From Nostoc sp. MG11 (lineage in GTDB: Bacteria; Cyanobacteriota; Cyanobacteriia; Cyanobacteriales; Nostocaceae), in assembly GCF_014904695.1 (NCBI RefSeq), contig NZ_JACXXN010000005.1, positions 186,001 through 250,000 of the forward strand: a DNA stretch of 64,000 bases, read 5' to 3'. Shown in pieces: positions 34,855 to 43,799 of this stretch (positions are counted from its first letter, which is position 1; each line of letters opens with the position of its first letter). The notes under the pieces are model-generated. The model was not told the DNA's origin, did not search any database, and was given only the letters and a program-made list of their open reading frames with translations. The position numbers were made by a program, and so were the translations under genes.

Positions 34855-36102
34855 CTATGGTTTTGACGCTGATTTAGAAGCGTTACTAAATAACCAAGAT
34901 ACAAGATTAGGAATTGTTGCAGCCCCAAAAGAAAACAGCGCAATAATTGCATCACGAGGTAAAACGCCATCTAACCAGCTACCCTGGATTCTGGAAACAG
35001 GAAAATCTTGATCTAGACCGATTTGAATCTGTTTTGTTCTCCCAGAAAAGCGGGCTTCTATGCCTTTTTTAGGCACAATTTGCAGATGACGTATTAGTTG
35101 AATATTTAGAGGTGTATCAGGATTTTCTCCCATGACAAATTGATTTTGTTTAATTTCTTGTTCCTGCCCTACCATGCGAATTTTGCCTTCTACAATAGTA
35201 GAAACATCTAAGTCATCTCTGAGATCGCTGCCATTTCTATCTACATCTATAAACTGAACATTTTTGGTTTTTATCTTGCCTCTAAACCATTGTTCTGATT
35301 CATATTTGGCAGGTTTGGCTAAGGTAATATAAATATCGTTATTTTGGGGAATCTCTAAATTGAATTCTTGATTATCTGGATTTAAAATAAATTCTAGAGG
35401 TGTTTGATTATCTAGTTGGTTTTGTAAATTTGAATCTAGTAATTCATAACCTTCTACTATAATTTTGATTGATTGTTCGCCTAAATAGAGTTTTAATAGA
35501 TTCGGGTTGTTTTTTAGGTCTAGTTTAGGGTTTCGCTGTAGCGAAAAAGCCAACTGATTACGATAAAAATCATAATTTAACTCAGTTACTTTTGTATTCG
35601 GTTGTAGCCGCAGTTCATTCAATTCGATTTCGCTCGTTACTTCGGGATTAGCTGGAGCAATAATCCATTTACTTTCGCGGTCTTTGAGTTGGATTTTTAA
35701 CGACTTTGACTGATTAAGTTGGGGTAATAATTGACTTTGAAACTTGCCTGTGAAAGTTAAGGTTTGGATGCCTTCACTTTCCAGTTCTTTGATGCCACGA
35801 ATATTTTCGATAAAACGTTTGGGTTGCTGTCCATTATAGACAAAGCTCATTTCTTGAGAAATGATATTACCTTCAAATGTATGAGTGCCAGGTGCGATCG
35901 CAGCAAAGGTAACGAGAGTCAAAAATAAAAGTAACAGCAATACCAAAAATAATTTTTGATGCTTTGAGATAGTCTTGAGTAAGCGCTTTAACGCTGAAGC
36001 ACTAACTATAAACCCAGCAACTAGATATCTTTTCAGAGAATTCAACCATTGGCGAATCTTGATGAAGTCGGGAAATTGTTTGGCTTTTTGCCGAGATGCC
36101 AT
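34855..36102 (-). CDS. 415-aa single-pass membrane protein, unknown
   Basis: A basic cytoplasmic N terminus is followed by a strong membrane helix (LFLVLLLLLFLTLVTFAAIA, about 50-70). A large mostly beta-strand extracytoplasmic domain follows, and a second hydrophobic segment lies near the C terminus (IIALFSFGAATIPNLVSWLF). No known motif is seen. The start is 3 bp after the stop of the 241-aa gene, which itself follows the TPR-protease gene by 7 bp, so the three form a tight operon. Periplasmic partnership with that protease is inferred. Confidence 0.75.
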   Translation of the reverse strand: MASRQKAKQFPDFIKIRQWLNSLKRYLVAGFIVSASALKRLLKTISKHQKLFLVLLLLLFLTLVTFAAIAPGTHTFEGNIISQEMSFVYNGQQPKRFIENIRGIKELESEGIQTLTFTGKFQSQLLPQLNQSKSLKIQLKDRESKWIIAPANPEVTSEIELNELRLQPNTKVTELNYDFYRNQLAFSLQRNPKLDLKNNPNLLKLYLGEQSIKIIVEGYELLDSNLQNQLDNQTPLEFILNPDNQEFNLEIPQNNDIYITLAKPAKYESEQWFRGKIKTKNVQFIDVDRNGSDLRDDLDVSTIVEGKIRMVGQEQEIKQNQFVMGENPDTPLNIQLIRHLQIVPKKGIEARFSGRTKQIQIGLDQDFPVSRIQGSWLDGVLPRDAIIALFSFGAATIPNLVSWLFSNASKSASKP

Positions 36103-36105
36103 GAT

Positions 36106-36831
36106 TTATTTCAACCAATTTGGGTTATGTTCAAATACAATTCGCCTTTCGATGCGATCAGGATGTTTATCTCTTCGCTCAATCTTAGCAACGTAGTGCA
36201 GTTCATAGCGCCCAGATGGGGCATTACCATCCCAGGTAAAAATAGTTTCACCGTTTTTAAGGTTAAGGCGGGAAGTTCTATAGATTGATTTTTTACCTTG
36301 GGTGAGGATTTCAAAGGTGGTAAATTTGACTCGACTCTCGGAATAAAAGACAAATTCATACTTACCAGAAGTTTGTCCCAGGATGACTGGAACATAGACA
36401 GGTTGAGATCCAAAGCTATAGGATGCCAAAGCACGGAGTTTTTTTGCTGGTATTTGGGCTTGCCTGAGAACGTAAGTATCCCAGCTAAAGCTAAAACGCG
36501 AACCATTATCAGACAGTAACAAGTCATCCATTTGATAGTGATAATTAGCGTCCAATGATTTCACTTTTATTTGAAGGTTTTTACCACTATTTATTTGGGG
36601 AATTTGTAGTGTGAGAGTTTTGCCGAAACTGGCAAGGTTGCGGGTAGCAATAGAAATTAAGCTCAAGCTATTTCCGCTTATTGGTTCTTCTTTGATACCT
36701 TCGCATCGGTCGGGTGATTTGCGGCGGATGTAATCGGTAGATTGGGGGTCCCCTTCAGGGCAATAAGCAGCAGCCGGAAGATGACTGACGCTGAGGATTA
36801 ATAGGCTGGCAAGAATAATTTTATAATTCAT
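36106..36831 (-). CDS. 241-aa secreted protein, unknown
   Basis: The ATG at 36831 is chosen because it gives a signal peptide (MNYKIILASLLILSVSHLPA, cleaved near AAA) and begins 7 bp after the upstream stop; the longer frame would overlap the protease gene. The mature part is beta-rich, with GETIFTWDGNAPSGRYELHYV near the end, which resembles an immunoglobulin-like or PPC-type fold. It is the middle gene of the protease operon. No enzyme motif is seen. Confidence 0.7.
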   Translation of the reverse strand: MNYKIILASLLILSVSHLPAAAYCPEGDPQSTDYIRRKSPDRCEGIKEEPISGNSLSLISIATRNLASFGKTLTLQIPQINSGKNLQIKVKSLDANYHYQMDDLLLSDNGSRFSFSWDTYVLRQAQIPAKKLRALASYSFGSQPVYVPVILGQTSGKYEFVFYSESRVKFTTFEILTQGKKSIYRTSRLNLKNGETIFTWDGNAPSGRYELHYVAKIERRDKHPDRIERRIVFEHNPNWLK

Positions 36832-36838
36832 AGCTTGT

Positions 36839-39511
36839 TTAAGGAATGCTCCAGGTAAGCAGTTGTTTTTGAATTTCAGACATAGGATAAGCGAAATCTC
36901 GGTCTTCACCTTTTTTACGGGCAAAGACAATACCTAAAAGTTGATTTTGCGAGTCAAGCACAGGACTGCCAGAATAACCAGGTGTGAGTGCAGCTTGAGA
37001 TATTTCTAATTGCTGGTTTTGATAGTTACTGATTTGTCCTGATTGCATAGACCAAAATTTATCTTCACGCCTTTCAGCAGAATGACCGATAATCCGAATG
37101 GGCATTTTCGAGGCGATCGCAGTTGAGGAGATGGGTAAAGGCTGGATATCTTCTGGCAGATTATCAGTAACTTCCAAAACGGCTAAATCGAGTTGTTCGT
37201 CAACAGAAGTCACTTTGAACAATTTGGCATCTCGCCGCATTCGCACTCGGTTGGGTGGCGGTGAACTGAAAAATTCAACTTGAATATTTTTACCCTGCTC
37301 ATTGCCATCAAAAATGATATGACGATTGGTGAGGATTAATGTCCGGTTGGCTTCTCGCTTAATAACTATACCAGTACCACGCTCAAATCCCTGGCGTTCA
37401 CGGCTACTAGAAACAGAAAAATCTGCAGTGATAAGTACTACAGAACGCTTAACGGGTACGTTTAGATCATCTTTAGGCAACCATTGGCGATCGTCTTCTA
37501 CACTACCTAGTTTATTCTCTTGCTCTATCAATAACCGCTCTGCTTCTCTATAGTTGTTACCCGAATAGACAAAATTGGAGTCAAGGTTTTCTGCTTTGTC
37601 AAACTGTTCAATGGCTTCTTTTAGTTCTCCTTTTAGTTGGAACACCAAACCCAAGCCATTATGAGCAAGAGTGTGTTCATTTGGGGAAATTGTAGAATCA
37701 TCTTTTGGTAATTTAAGAGCTTTTTGGATGGTAGCTACGGCGGCATCGAATTTATTCTGTCGTAACAGCGAAAGACCTAAACCGATGTAAGCCTTAGCAA
37801 AGTTGGGGTTGAGTTGAATTGCTTTTTGGTAGGCAGCAACTGCTGCATCTAATTTATTCTGCTGGCTCAGGGCATTGCCGAGATTGCTGTAAGCATCAGC
37901 ATAGTTAGGGTTGAGTTGAATTGCTTTTTGGTAGGCGGCAACTGCTGCATCTAATTTATTCTGGTCACTCAGAGCAATGCCGAGATTGTTGTAAGCAGTA
38001 GCATAGTTAGGGTCGATTTGAATTGCTTTTTGGTAGGCAGCAACTGCTGCATCTAATTTATTCTGGTCTTTGAGGGCATAGCCAAGATTGTTGTAAGCCT
38101 TAGCATAGTTAGGGTCGATTTGAATTGCTCTTTGGTAGGCAGCGACAGCAGCATCTAATTTCTTCTGGTCATAAAGCGCAATGCCGAGATTGTAGTAAGC
38201 AGTAGCATATTTGGGGTTGAGTTGAATTGCTTTTTGGAAGGCGGCAACTGCTGCATCTAATTTCTTCTGGTCACTCAGGGCAGCACCAAGATTGTTGTAA
38301 GCATCAGCATATTTGGGGTTAAGTTGAATTGCTTTTTGGAAGGCGGCAACTGCTGCATCTAATTTCTTCTGGTCATAAAGCGCAATGCCGAGATTGTAGT
38401 AAGCCTTAGCATAGTTGGGGTTAAGTTGAATTGCTTTTTGGAAGGCGGCAACTGCTGCATCTAATTTATTCTGGTCATAAAGCGCAATGCCAAGATTGTA
38501 GTAAGCATCAGCATATTTGGGGTTAAGTTGAATTGCTTTTTGGAAGGCGGCAACTGCTGCATCTAATTTCTTCTGGTCTTTGAGGGCAATGCCGAGATTG
38601 TAGTAAGCCTTAGCATAGTTGGGGTTAAGTTGAATTGCTTTTTCGTAGGCGGTTACTGCTGCATCTAATTTATTCTGGTCACTCAGGGCATTGCCGAGAT
38701 TGTAGTAAGCATTAGCATAGTTAGGGTCGAGTTGAATCGCTTTTTGGTAGGCGGCAACTGCTGCATCTAATTTCTTCTGGTCACTCAGGACAGATCCGAG
38801 ATTGTAATAAGCAATAGCATAGTTAGGGTCAAGTTGAATCGCTTTTTGGTAGGCGGCAACTGCTGCATCTAATTTCTTCTGCTCATCAAGCAAATTGCCG
38901 AGATTGTTGTAAGCAAAAACATAGTTAGGGTTGAGTTGGATTACTTTTTGGAAGGCGGCGACAGCAGCATCTAATTTATTCTGATCTTTCAGGGCAATGC
39001 CGAGATTGTAGTAAGCAAAAGTATATTTAGGATCTAGTTGAATCGCTTTTTGGTAGGCGGTAACCGCAGCATCTAATTTCTTCTGGTTACTCAGCACATT
39101 GCCCAGACCGTTGTAAGCAGTAGCTAAGTTAGGGTTGAGTTGCAAGGCTTTTTGGTGAGATGCTAATGCCTCCTCTAATTTACCTTGAGCATTTAGCACA
39201 TTCCCTATACCAACGTAAGCTTCCGCATCATTAGGATTGAGTTCTAACGCTTTCTTGTGCGCTCCTAATGCTGCATCTATTTTCCCCTGTCGCCGCAAAG
39301 CATTCCCCAAATTGTTATAAGCTTTGCCATTATTTGGTTCAAGTTGCAAAACTCTACGCCAAATCGTCTCGGCTTGGGAGTTGTTACCGACGACTTCGGC
39401 AGCTTCGCCTTGTTGAAATAGCTGTTCAATACTATTTTGAGCGACTACAAACTGGGGTGTCGTAGCTAGAGATAGAGTTAAAAATAAAGTAGTAAATATA
39501 CGGTTGTGCAT
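36839..39511 (-). CDS. secreted TPR-array protein with C-terminal trypsin-like protease domain
   Basis: 890 aa. A signal peptide (MHNRIFTTLFLTLSLATTPQ, cleaved near VAQ) is followed by about 18 TPR units (about 28-650). Units 4-16 (130-571) are nearly identical 34-residue copies with NLGIAL and KLDAAVAAYQKAIQLNPNYA cores. The C-terminal 200 residues are a serine protease of the trypsin/HtrA-like fold with all three catalytic residues: His in LTNRHIIF, Asp in LDLAVLE and Ser in PGYSGSPVLD. There is no PDZ domain. Export suggests a periplasmic or thylakoid-lumen protease whose TPRs recruit partners. It heads a three-gene operon. Confidence 0.9.
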   Translation of the reverse strand: MHNRIFTTLFLTLSLATTPQFVVAQNSIEQLFQQGEAAEVVGNNSQAETIWRRVLQLEPNNGKAYNNLGNALRRQGKIDAALGAHKKALELNPNDAEAYVGIGNVLNAQGKLEEALASHQKALQLNPNLATAYNGLGNVLSNQKKLDAAVTAYQKAIQLDPKYTFAYYNLGIALKDQNKLDAAVAAFQKVIQLNPNYVFAYNNLGNLLDEQKKLDAAVAAYQKAIQLDPNYAIAYYNLGSVLSDQKKLDAAVAAYQKAIQLDPNYANAYYNLGNALSDQNKLDAAVTAYEKAIQLNPNYAKAYYNLGIALKDQKKLDAAVAAFQKAIQLNPKYADAYYNLGIALYDQNKLDAAVAAFQKAIQLNPNYAKAYYNLGIALYDQKKLDAAVAAFQKAIQLNPKYADAYNNLGAALSDQKKLDAAVAAFQKAIQLNPKYATAYYNLGIALYDQKKLDAAVAAYQRAIQIDPNYAKAYNNLGYALKDQNKLDAAVAAYQKAIQIDPNYATAYNNLGIALSDQNKLDAAVAAYQKAIQLNPNYADAYSNLGNALSQQNKLDAAVAAYQKAIQLNPNFAKAYIGLGLSLLRQNKFDAAVATIQKALKLPKDDSTISPNEHTLAHNGLGLVFQLKGELKEAIEQFDKAENLDSNFVYSGNNYREAERLLIEQENKLGSVEDDRQWLPKDDLNVPVKRSVVLITADFSVSSSRERQGFERGTGIVIKREANRTLILTNRHIIFDGNEQGKNIQVEFFSSPPPNRVRMRRDAKLFKVTSVDEQLDLAVLEVTDNLPEDIQPLPISSTAIASKMPIRIIGHSAERREDKFWSMQSGQISNYQNQQLEISQAALTPGYSGSPVLDSQNQLLGIVFARKKGEDRDFAYPMSEIQKQLLTWSIP
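37799..39124 (-). repeat. 13 tandem 102-bp TPR-coding repeats
   Basis: Codons 130-571 of the protease gene form 13 in-register 102-bp units with very similar DNA. Stretches such as GCATCTAATTTATTCTG recur many times on the plus strand. DNA-level likeness, not just protein likeness, indicates recent expansion or ongoing gene conversion. Confidence 0.85.
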
Positions 39512-39613
39512 AATAATGCTAATAAGTTCTCAGATTTTACCAGGACTTACCCGAAAATCGCCAAAAACCGGATAAATCTTTGATACATCCGGATAAATCT
39601 TTAATACATACTC

Positions 39614-39886
39614 GTGAATGAACCTCAGAGCTTTGTGAATGAACCTCAGAACTTCGTGAGTGAACCTCAGAGCTTCGTCGATGAACCTCAGAGCTTTGTG
39701 AATGAACTTCAGAGCTTCGTGAGTGAACCTTAGAGCTTTGTGAATGAGTCTTTAAACTCCGTTAATGAGTCTTTGATACTCGTAAATGAACCTCAGAGCT
39801 TCGTCGGTAAACCTCAGAGCTTTGTAAATGAGTCTTTGATACTCATGAACGAGTCTTTGAACTCCGTCGATGAACCTCAGAGCTTC
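39614..39886. repeat. 21-bp minisatellite, 13 units
   Basis: Degenerate units of type GTGAATGAACCTCAGAGCTT(T) repeat 13 times head to tail with no spacers. One frame would read a VNEPQSF heptapeptide, but it is broken by TAG in the sixth unit and has no start or ribosome site. It lies in the 39512-40177 gap upstream of the protease gene; nothing else is seen there. Confidence 0.8.
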
Positions 39887-40177
39887 GTGGACTATGATAT
39901 TTTTCTTAAAGTTTTATTTATTACATCGAAAAGCGATCGCATAAACTAAGATACAAGGTTGGGTTTCATTCCGCTCGTCGAATTTTTACCCCTTCTAGAC
40001 GGGGTTATATGGCTAAATTATTAATTTTTACTAGCCTTGATAATTTCTTCTCTTTCGATTTCTGTTTTCATATTTAAAGCCAGAAATGTTGAATGTAGTT
40101 ACATTCTATTGTAGTGACAGTAGTCTGGGAGCAGGGCGATCGCTACAATTGAGATAGTAGACTTCAGCCACAAAACT

Positions 40178-40462
40178 ATGCACATCCCCTTAACTCCAGA
40201 ACTCGAACAGTTGATTTACGATAAGGTCAACAGTGGTCGCTACCCCTCTGCTGGTGAAGTCATTCGAGAAGGATTAAGATTATTGGATGAACGCGATCGT
40301 CTTGCTGAAAAACGTTTAACAGAACTAAAACAGAAAATTCAAATCGGTATTGAAGAGTTAGATCGAGGTCTAGGAATTGATGGAGATACTGTATTTGTAG
40401 AGTTAGAGTTAGAAATTCAACAAGCAGAAGCGCAAATCCAGTTAACCGAGGAATCTGCATGA
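40178..40462 (+). CDS. parD: ParD-family antitoxin
   Basis: 94 aa. IPLTPELEQLIYDKVNSGRY followed by SAGEVIREGLRLLDERD is the ribbon-helix-helix signature of ParD/CopG-type antitoxins; the remaining Glu-rich helix would wrap the toxin. Its stop overlaps the start of the ParE-like toxin (ATGA, 40459-40462). It is probably autoregulatory. The gene itself is intact even though its partner is frameshifted. Confidence 0.87.
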   Translation: MHIPLTPELEQLIYDKVNSGRYPSAGEVIREGLRLLDERDRLAEKRLTELKQKIQIGIEELDRGLGIDGDTVFVELELEIQQAEAQIQLTEESA

Positions 40463-40757
40463 GTCGGTACATCTTCGCTCCTACCGCCAAGCAGGATCTT
40501 GCAGAGATTAACCGCTATTTGATCAAATTTAGTCCTGCTGCGGCTAGACGGCTGAAAGAGAAAATACAACGACAGTGCAAGCTGCTAGTCGATTTTCCGG
40601 CGATGGGAAAAAGGCTGATAACCTCCAATCAGGGTTAAGAAGTTTTCCTATAGAAGACTATGTAATTTTTTATCGTCCATTAAACAACAACATAGAAATT
40701 GTCCGCATTGTCAGCGGCTATCGTGATTTAGAAGTTCTGTTCTCAAGCGAAGAATGA
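40459..40757 (+). pseudogene. parE: RelE/ParE-family toxin, split by a -1 frameshift
   Basis: Frame 0 from the ATG at 40459 encodes a ParE N terminus (YIFAPTAKQDLAEINRYLIK) and stops at TAA 40636-40638 after 59 aa. The -1 frame carries the rest of the ParE fold (NLQSGLRSFPIEDYVIFYRP, IEIVRIVSGYRDLEVLF) to 40757. The two join exactly at G-GGA-AAA (40605-40611) within a run of five A residues. Either one A was lost (pseudogene or sequencing error), the run is phase-variable, or a -1 ribosomal slip makes the full toxin of about 99 aa. The active-fold residues are otherwise preserved. Confidence 0.8.
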
Positions 40758-40773
40758 TCAATCATCTTCTTAA

Positions 40774-42279
40774 TTACGAATTACGCTTAACCGGATTCAT
40801 CCACACTTCTAAGCGACTAAACGCCTGTGAAGAAAGCACCGTCAAACATAAATAAACCACCGCTACAGCCGCGTAAATTTCAAAGGCGCGATAGTTATCT
40901 GCGACAATTAACTGTCCTTTGCGTACCAACTCTTCAAATCCAATTACAGAAACTAAGCTCGTATCTTTTAACAAACTAATAAACTCATTACCCAACGGTG
41001 GAATCATCCGCCGAAAAGCTTGAGGAAAAATCACGTAGCGCATAGTTTGCACAGAACTCAAACCTAGTGATTCTGAAGCTTCTGCTTGTCCTACTTCAAT
41101 TGATTGAATCCCTGCGCGGACAACTTCAGCAATATATGCAGCGCTATTCAAACTTAAGGCAATTACCCCAGCAGCTAAGCGATCAAAGGTAAAAGTTAAA
41201 CCAAGTTCTTGCAAAATTGCAGGTAATCCAAAGTAAATCATAAAAATCTGCACTAGCAAAGGCGTTCCCCGGAAAAAATCCACATACGCCCGCGCCAGCC
41301 AACGCACAGGTGCAATACGAGAAAGGCGGACAATTCCAATCAAGGAACCCCCAACTAAACCCAGCACCACAGAAAGTATTGTTAATTGCAGCGTCACCAA
41401 AGCACCCTGTAATAGAGCCGGAAGAGACTGCACAATCACGCCAATTGAGGTAAATATTCTAGGTGCATCAGCGCCAGTCTGATTCTCAAATGGCGATTGA
41501 GCTGGTAATGATGGCGGCTCAGCATTAAACCATTTTTGGTAAATTTGGGAATAAGTGCCATTTCCCAGCACCCTATCCAAACCATTATTTATCAGTGCCA
41601 AATAAGGCGAGTCTTGAGCTGTAGCAATCCCATAAAACTCCTCTGTTAGCAGTTGCTCTACTACTTTAATGCCCTTGAGATTGCCCGTATTAATGGCATA
41701 TAAAGTAACTGGTGCATCATTAATTACCGCATCCACATTACCATTGAGCAATTCTTGCAGAGCTAAAGGTGCAGAATCAAAGCTGCGGATTTGCACACCG
41801 GGAATACTCTTAGCTTTTGCAGCGCCAGTTGTGCCAATTTGTACTGCAATTTTTTGATTGTTGAGACTATCAAAGCCAGTAATATTTTGATTATCTGCGC
41901 GGATTGCGATCGCCAACCCAGCCTTAAAATAAGGACGGGAAAAAGCAACAGACTTCGCCCTTTCCTCTGTAATCGTAATCGAACTAATCGCCGCATCTAC
42001 CGTCTTGCCTTGCAAAGCTGGGATAATGCCATCAAAAGGCAGACTTTGAAAATCCACTTTGAAGTTAGCAGCAGTTCCTATTGCATTCATCAAATCAAAA
42101 GAAAAACCCTGCAACTCACCATCTTTACCTTGAAACTCAAAAGGTGGAAAAGCTGGTTCCGTAGCAACCCGCAGAGTCTTCCCTACACTAGAATTCACAC
42201 CACAGCTAACCAATAACAAACAGCTAAAACCTACAACCACAAACCAGCGCAGCCAACACCCAAAACCAAATTTAGCCAT
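40774..42279 (-). CDS. polar amino acid ABC transporter, fused substrate-binding protein and permease
   Basis: 501 aa from the ATG at 42279, which gives a lipoprotein signal with lipobox VSCG. Residues about 35-275 are a type 3 solute-binding domain (TLRVATEPAFPPFEF, GFSFDLMNAI, FSRPYFKAGLAI). After a short linker, about 285-495 form the membrane domain with several helices and the EAA loop (EVGQAEASESLGL). The fusion matches the cyanobacterial BgtB/GlnH-GlnP type that imports glutamine, glutamate and basic amino acids. The ATPase gene is divergent across 170 bp. Specificity is inferred from the family. Confidence 0.9.
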   Translation of the reverse strand: MAKFGFGCWLRWFVVVGFSCLLLVSCGVNSSVGKTLRVATEPAFPPFEFQGKDGELQGFSFDLMNAIGTAANFKVDFQSLPFDGIIPALQGKTVDAAISSITITEERAKSVAFSRPYFKAGLAIAIRADNQNITGFDSLNNQKIAVQIGTTGAAKAKSIPGVQIRSFDSAPLALQELLNGNVDAVINDAPVTLYAINTGNLKGIKVVEQLLTEEFYGIATAQDSPYLALINNGLDRVLGNGTYSQIYQKWFNAEPPSLPAQSPFENQTGADAPRIFTSIGVIVQSLPALLQGALVTLQLTILSVVLGLVGGSLIGIVRLSRIAPVRWLARAYVDFFRGTPLLVQIFMIYFGLPAILQELGLTFTFDRLAAGVIALSLNSAAYIAEVVRAGIQSIEVGQAEASESLGLSSVQTMRYVIFPQAFRRMIPPLGNEFISLLKDTSLVSVIGFEELVRKGQLIVADNYRAFEIYAAVAVVYLCLTVLSSQAFSRLEVWMNPVKRNS

Positions 42280-42304
42280 ATTATTTTCTCTTTCCCTCTG
42301 CGCG

Positions 42305-42395
42305 ACGCCAGTTGCTACAACGCGGAGGCAGCCGCGTGGGCGGGTTTCCCGACTTGAGCGGACTGCCGTGGGAACCCGCGCAACGCACTGGCTCC
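42305..42395. repeat. repeat family B in the divergent transporter promoter
   Basis: A 91-bp unit from ACGCCAGTTGC to GCACTGGCTCC with inverted GC-rich interior, matching units at 30795-30865 and 45486-45580. It occupies more than half of the 170 bp between the two divergent transporter genes, so it may affect their expression. Confidence 0.65.
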
Positions 42396-42449
42396 TCTGC
42401 GGTTCGTTAAAAACACTACAATCAACTCTAGAGCAGCTTGACAGATGCA

Positions 42450-43205
42450 ATGAACAATACCACCCCCGCCATAATTTTTGAAACTATCGAAAAAAACTTT
42501 GGTTCCCTGAAAGTCCTCAAAGGAATCACAGGCGAAATCAATCGGGGAGAAGTCGTTGCAATTATCGGTTCCTCCGGCTGTGGGAAAAGTACCCTACTAC
42601 GCTGCTTCAACCGCTTAGAAACCATTAACAACGGGCGCTTAATAGTCAACGGTATCAACTTATCTCGACCTACAGTTGACTATAGCCAACTGCGGCAACT
42701 GCGGACACAAGTAGGCATGGTTTTCCAGCAATTCAATCTGTTTTCCCATCTTAGTGTCTTAGAAAATATGACACTCGCTCCCCGTAAAGTCCTGGGTAAA
42801 ACACCGAAAGAAAGCGCCCAACTCGCAGGATTATATCTAGAAAAAGTTGGCTTATTTGACAAAGCCTCTAGTTATCCCGAACAACTTTCTGGAGGACAAA
42901 AGCAACGAGTAGCCATAGCCCGTAGCTTGTGTATGAACCCCCAAATCATGCTATTTGACGAACCCACCAGCGCCTTAGATCCAGAACTCGTCGGCGAAGT
43001 TCTGCAAGTAATGCAACAATTAGCAGCCGAAGGCATGACAATGGTGATTGTCACCCATGAAATGCAATTTGCAAAAGAAGTAGCAAATCGGGTGATATTT
43101 TTAGATCAAGGTATTGTAGCAGAACAAGGCCCAGCTAATGAAGTTTTGAGCAATCCGCAAAGCGATCGCCTACGTCTTTTCCTCAGTCGCCTCAACGCCA
43201 GATAG
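42450..43205 (+). CDS. glnQ: polar amino acid ABC transporter ATP-binding protein
   Basis: 251 aa from the ATG at 42450; the TTG at 42438 is less likely. All ABC motifs are present: Walker [11 protein letters not shown]-loop MVFQQFNLF, signature LSGGQKQR, Walker [13 protein letters not shown] and the switch His in VTHEM. The sequence is of the GlnQ/BgtA (PAAT) class. It powers the fused permease encoded divergently next to it. No nitrogen-control NtcA site could be recognised in the shared promoter. Confidence 0.92.
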   Translation: MNNTTPAIIFETIEKNFGSLKVLKGITGEINRGEVVAIIGSSGCGKSTLLRCFNRLETINNGRLIVNGINLSRPTVDYSQLRQLRTQVGMVFQQFNLFSHLSVLENMTLAPRKVLGKTPKESAQLAGLYLEKVGLFDKASSYPEQLSGGQKQRVAIARSLCMNPQIMLFDEPTSALDPELVGEVLQVMQQLAAEGMTMVIVTHEMQFAKEVANRVIFLDQGIVAEQGPANEVLSNPQSDRLRLFLSRLNAR

Positions 43206-43275
43206 AGGAGCAGGGGGAGCAGGGGGAGAGAATAATTAATAACTCTTGACTCTTGACTCATCACTCAGCACTGAT

Positions 43276-43476
43276 TCAAAGATATTCGCGCAAGAAATCA
43301 AAGGGGTCGTCTTCCCAACATGGTTCAGGTGTCAGCCATAGCAAATTGCTGTTGATGTCGGCTTCAATTTCATCACCGTCGTCCCTGTCAAATAGATCTA
43401 CCAAAACTTTCCAATCACGATCATTCAGGGACATTAACGATGGGGCATATACCTGTAGATTGTTTGAGTAATTCAC
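43276..43476 (-). CDS. acidic 66-aa hypothetical protein
   Basis: A GTG at 43476 (reading MNYSNNLQVYAPSLMSLNDRD if initiated as Met) is preferred; a TTG at 43503 would add nine residues. The protein is very acidic (LFDRDDGDEIEAD, PEPCWEDDPFDFL) and ends FLREYL. No known motif. It is convergent with the transporter ATPase gene. The start codon is uncertain, but the composition is protein-like. Confidence 0.5.
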   Translation of the reverse strand: MNYSNNLQVYAPSLMSLNDRDWKVLVDLFDRDDGDEIEADINSNLLWLTPEPCWEDDPFDFLREYL

Positions 43477-43610
43477 GCGCGAAATTATAGTTGACTGCCG
43501 CAAAAGATTAGTCTCACGGTTTGTAAATCATCATATTCTAGCTTTGACTAAGAAGTAGTCAGGAGCCAAGAGTCAAGTTTCCTTGGCAGATTACTAGTGT
43601 ATGATCGAAC

Positions 43611-43766
43611 AAGGTCATTCGGTTCTGGTGGGGGTCAGTCACCAGAGGTAATGGGGAAAGTTCGGTGCAAATCCGCCGCTGTCTCGCAACTGTGAACCAA
43701 TTTGAGATTTGAGATTAGCGAACTAAGTAATCGAAAATTGAGTAAGTCAGGATGCCCACCGAAATA
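43611..43766 (+). promoter_or_regulatory. cobalamin riboswitch 1
   Basis: The core is present in order: GGGGAAAGTTCGGTGCAAATCCG, then GCCGCTGTCTCGCAACTGTGA, a variable arm, then the B12 box AGTCAGGATGCCCACC. It lies 34 bp before the start of the DUF1636 gene, so B12 should reduce expression of that gene and possibly cobK. The in-frame ATG inside the B12 box (43752) is not taken as a start for this reason. Confidence 0.9.
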
Positions 43767-43799
43767 GACTTATCAGTTCTACACATCTGCGAGGTACAG

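Noticed and set aside
37799-39124. Regular 102-bp repeats as a possible CRISPR or satellite
   Set aside because: They are in-frame TPR codons of a continuous 890-aa protein.
39740-39949. 69-codon frame reading VNESL/NEPQSF repeats
   Set aside because: Product of the 21-bp minisatellite, interrupted upstream by TAG and lacking a ribosome site.
42280-42449. NtcA-type site (GTA-N8-TAC) in the transporter promoter
   Set aside because: No match with acceptable spacing was found by eye.
43752-43799. Upstream ATG start for the DUF1636 gene
   Set aside because: It lies in the B12 box of the riboswitch; the ATG at 43800 has the ribosome site.
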